64,000 nt of DNA. Source: Planctomycetota bacterium. Lineage in GTDB: Bacteria; Planctomycetota; B15-G4; SIAN01. Of this stretch, positions 63,874 to 64,000 are shown in pieces. The position numbers and the translations under genes were made by a program. The stretch is taken from NCBI GenBank assembly GCA_009691715.1, contig SIAN01000005.1, positions 1-64,000 on the forward strand, written 5' to 3'. The first letter of the stretch is position 1. Each line of letters begins with the position of its first letter. The notes beneath the pieces are model-generated. The model was not told where the DNA came from, ran no database searches, and worked only from the letters and a program-made list of their open reading frames with translations.

Positions 63874-64000
63874 GTGCAGCGCTCCCGCCAGCTCTTCCGC
63901 GACTACGGCCTCACGCTGGCGTTGCTGTTGGTGGCGGCGCTGATCTACTGGCGCACGACGACGCCGGCGCTGAAGCGGAGTCTCGCCCTCGACGCGGAGC
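63874..64000 (+). CDS. FtsB/DivIC-like septum formation initiator (partial, cut by window end)
   Basis: Begins at GTG 63874 after a clear GGAGGA ribosome-binding site and runs off the window. The visible 42 residues are a basic start (RSRQLFRDYG), one hydrophobic helix (LTLALLLVAALIYW) and then polar sequence (RTTTPALKRSLALDAE). A short protein with one N-terminal helix just after eno is the usual position of ftsB/divIC, which links divisome proteins. With only 42 residues, the call rests on context and topology. Confidence 0.55.
   Translation, partial: MQRSRQLFRDYGLTLALLLVAALIYWRTTTPALKRSLALDAE

Overview
The window is 64 kb of strongly GC-rich, densely coding chromosome from a Gram-negative-type bacterium. 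LptB (lipopolysaccharide export), Tat and Sec signal peptides, a lipoprotein, a Ser/Thr kinase fused to a sigma-54 activator, VCBS/FG-GAP and ASPIC/UnbV proteins, a signal peptidase I with a large insert and secreted proteins with a glycine-rich C-terminal sandwich module together suggest an uncultured Planctomycetota or PVC-related lineage. This placement is an inference from gene content. No tRNA, rRNA, CRISPR array, insertion sequence or prophage was seen. Genes are tightly packed, and many start/stop pairs overlap as ATGA, GTGA or TGATG.

Layout. Positions 1-6860 carry an alkaline-phosphatase-superfamily enzyme, a leftward group (rsmD, a 61-aa ORF, a repeat-tailed secreted protein, manA, a pseudouridine synthase) and rightward dapA. 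Positions 6890-22630 are an accessory, signalling and export region: an FHA-vWA membrane protein, a secreted calcium-loop protein, an ECF sigma factor with a membrane partner and a lipoprotein, a giant VCBS-UnbV-thioredoxin-TPR protein interrupted by one in-frame TGA, and a 1688-aa kinase/GAF/sigma-54 activator. Positions 22628-42950 are mostly housekeeping: split coaB and coaC, prfB with its programmed frameshift, purH, an alkyltransferase-like protein, etfBA, an HD-GYP response regulator, the coupled rph-rdgB-lepA-lepB-lptB run, birA, a FliA/WhiG-type sigma factor, apt, and a MEMO1/PyrK-like pair. Positions 43000-57220 hold an alginate-lyase-like protein, an ABC exporter, an OPT transporter and a polysaccharide O-acetylation locus: one AlgI-like MBOAT with five AlgX/AlgJ-like SGNH proteins. 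Positions 57430-64000 hold an FG-GAP protein, an RHH/PIN toxin-antitoxin pair, an NTT-like transporter coupled to a Tat-exported SDR, enolase, and the start of an FtsB/DivIC-like gene cut by the window end.

The most interesting observation is at 12910-16401. A TGA at 14767-14769 splits an otherwise continuous frame inside the conserved VCBS/UnbV region. It is followed 11 nt later by a perfect 7-bp hairpin with a GUU loop (14781-14797). The geometry closely matches the minimal bacterial SECIS element of E. coli fdhF, so this is a candidate selenoprotein of a family I do not know as one. A TGA elsewhere (24038, prfB) is recoded by the classical RF2 +1 frameshift. TGA otherwise ends most genes here, so a changed genetic code is excluded.

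Limits: family calls rest on motifs read by eye. No database search, folding program or gene finder was run.
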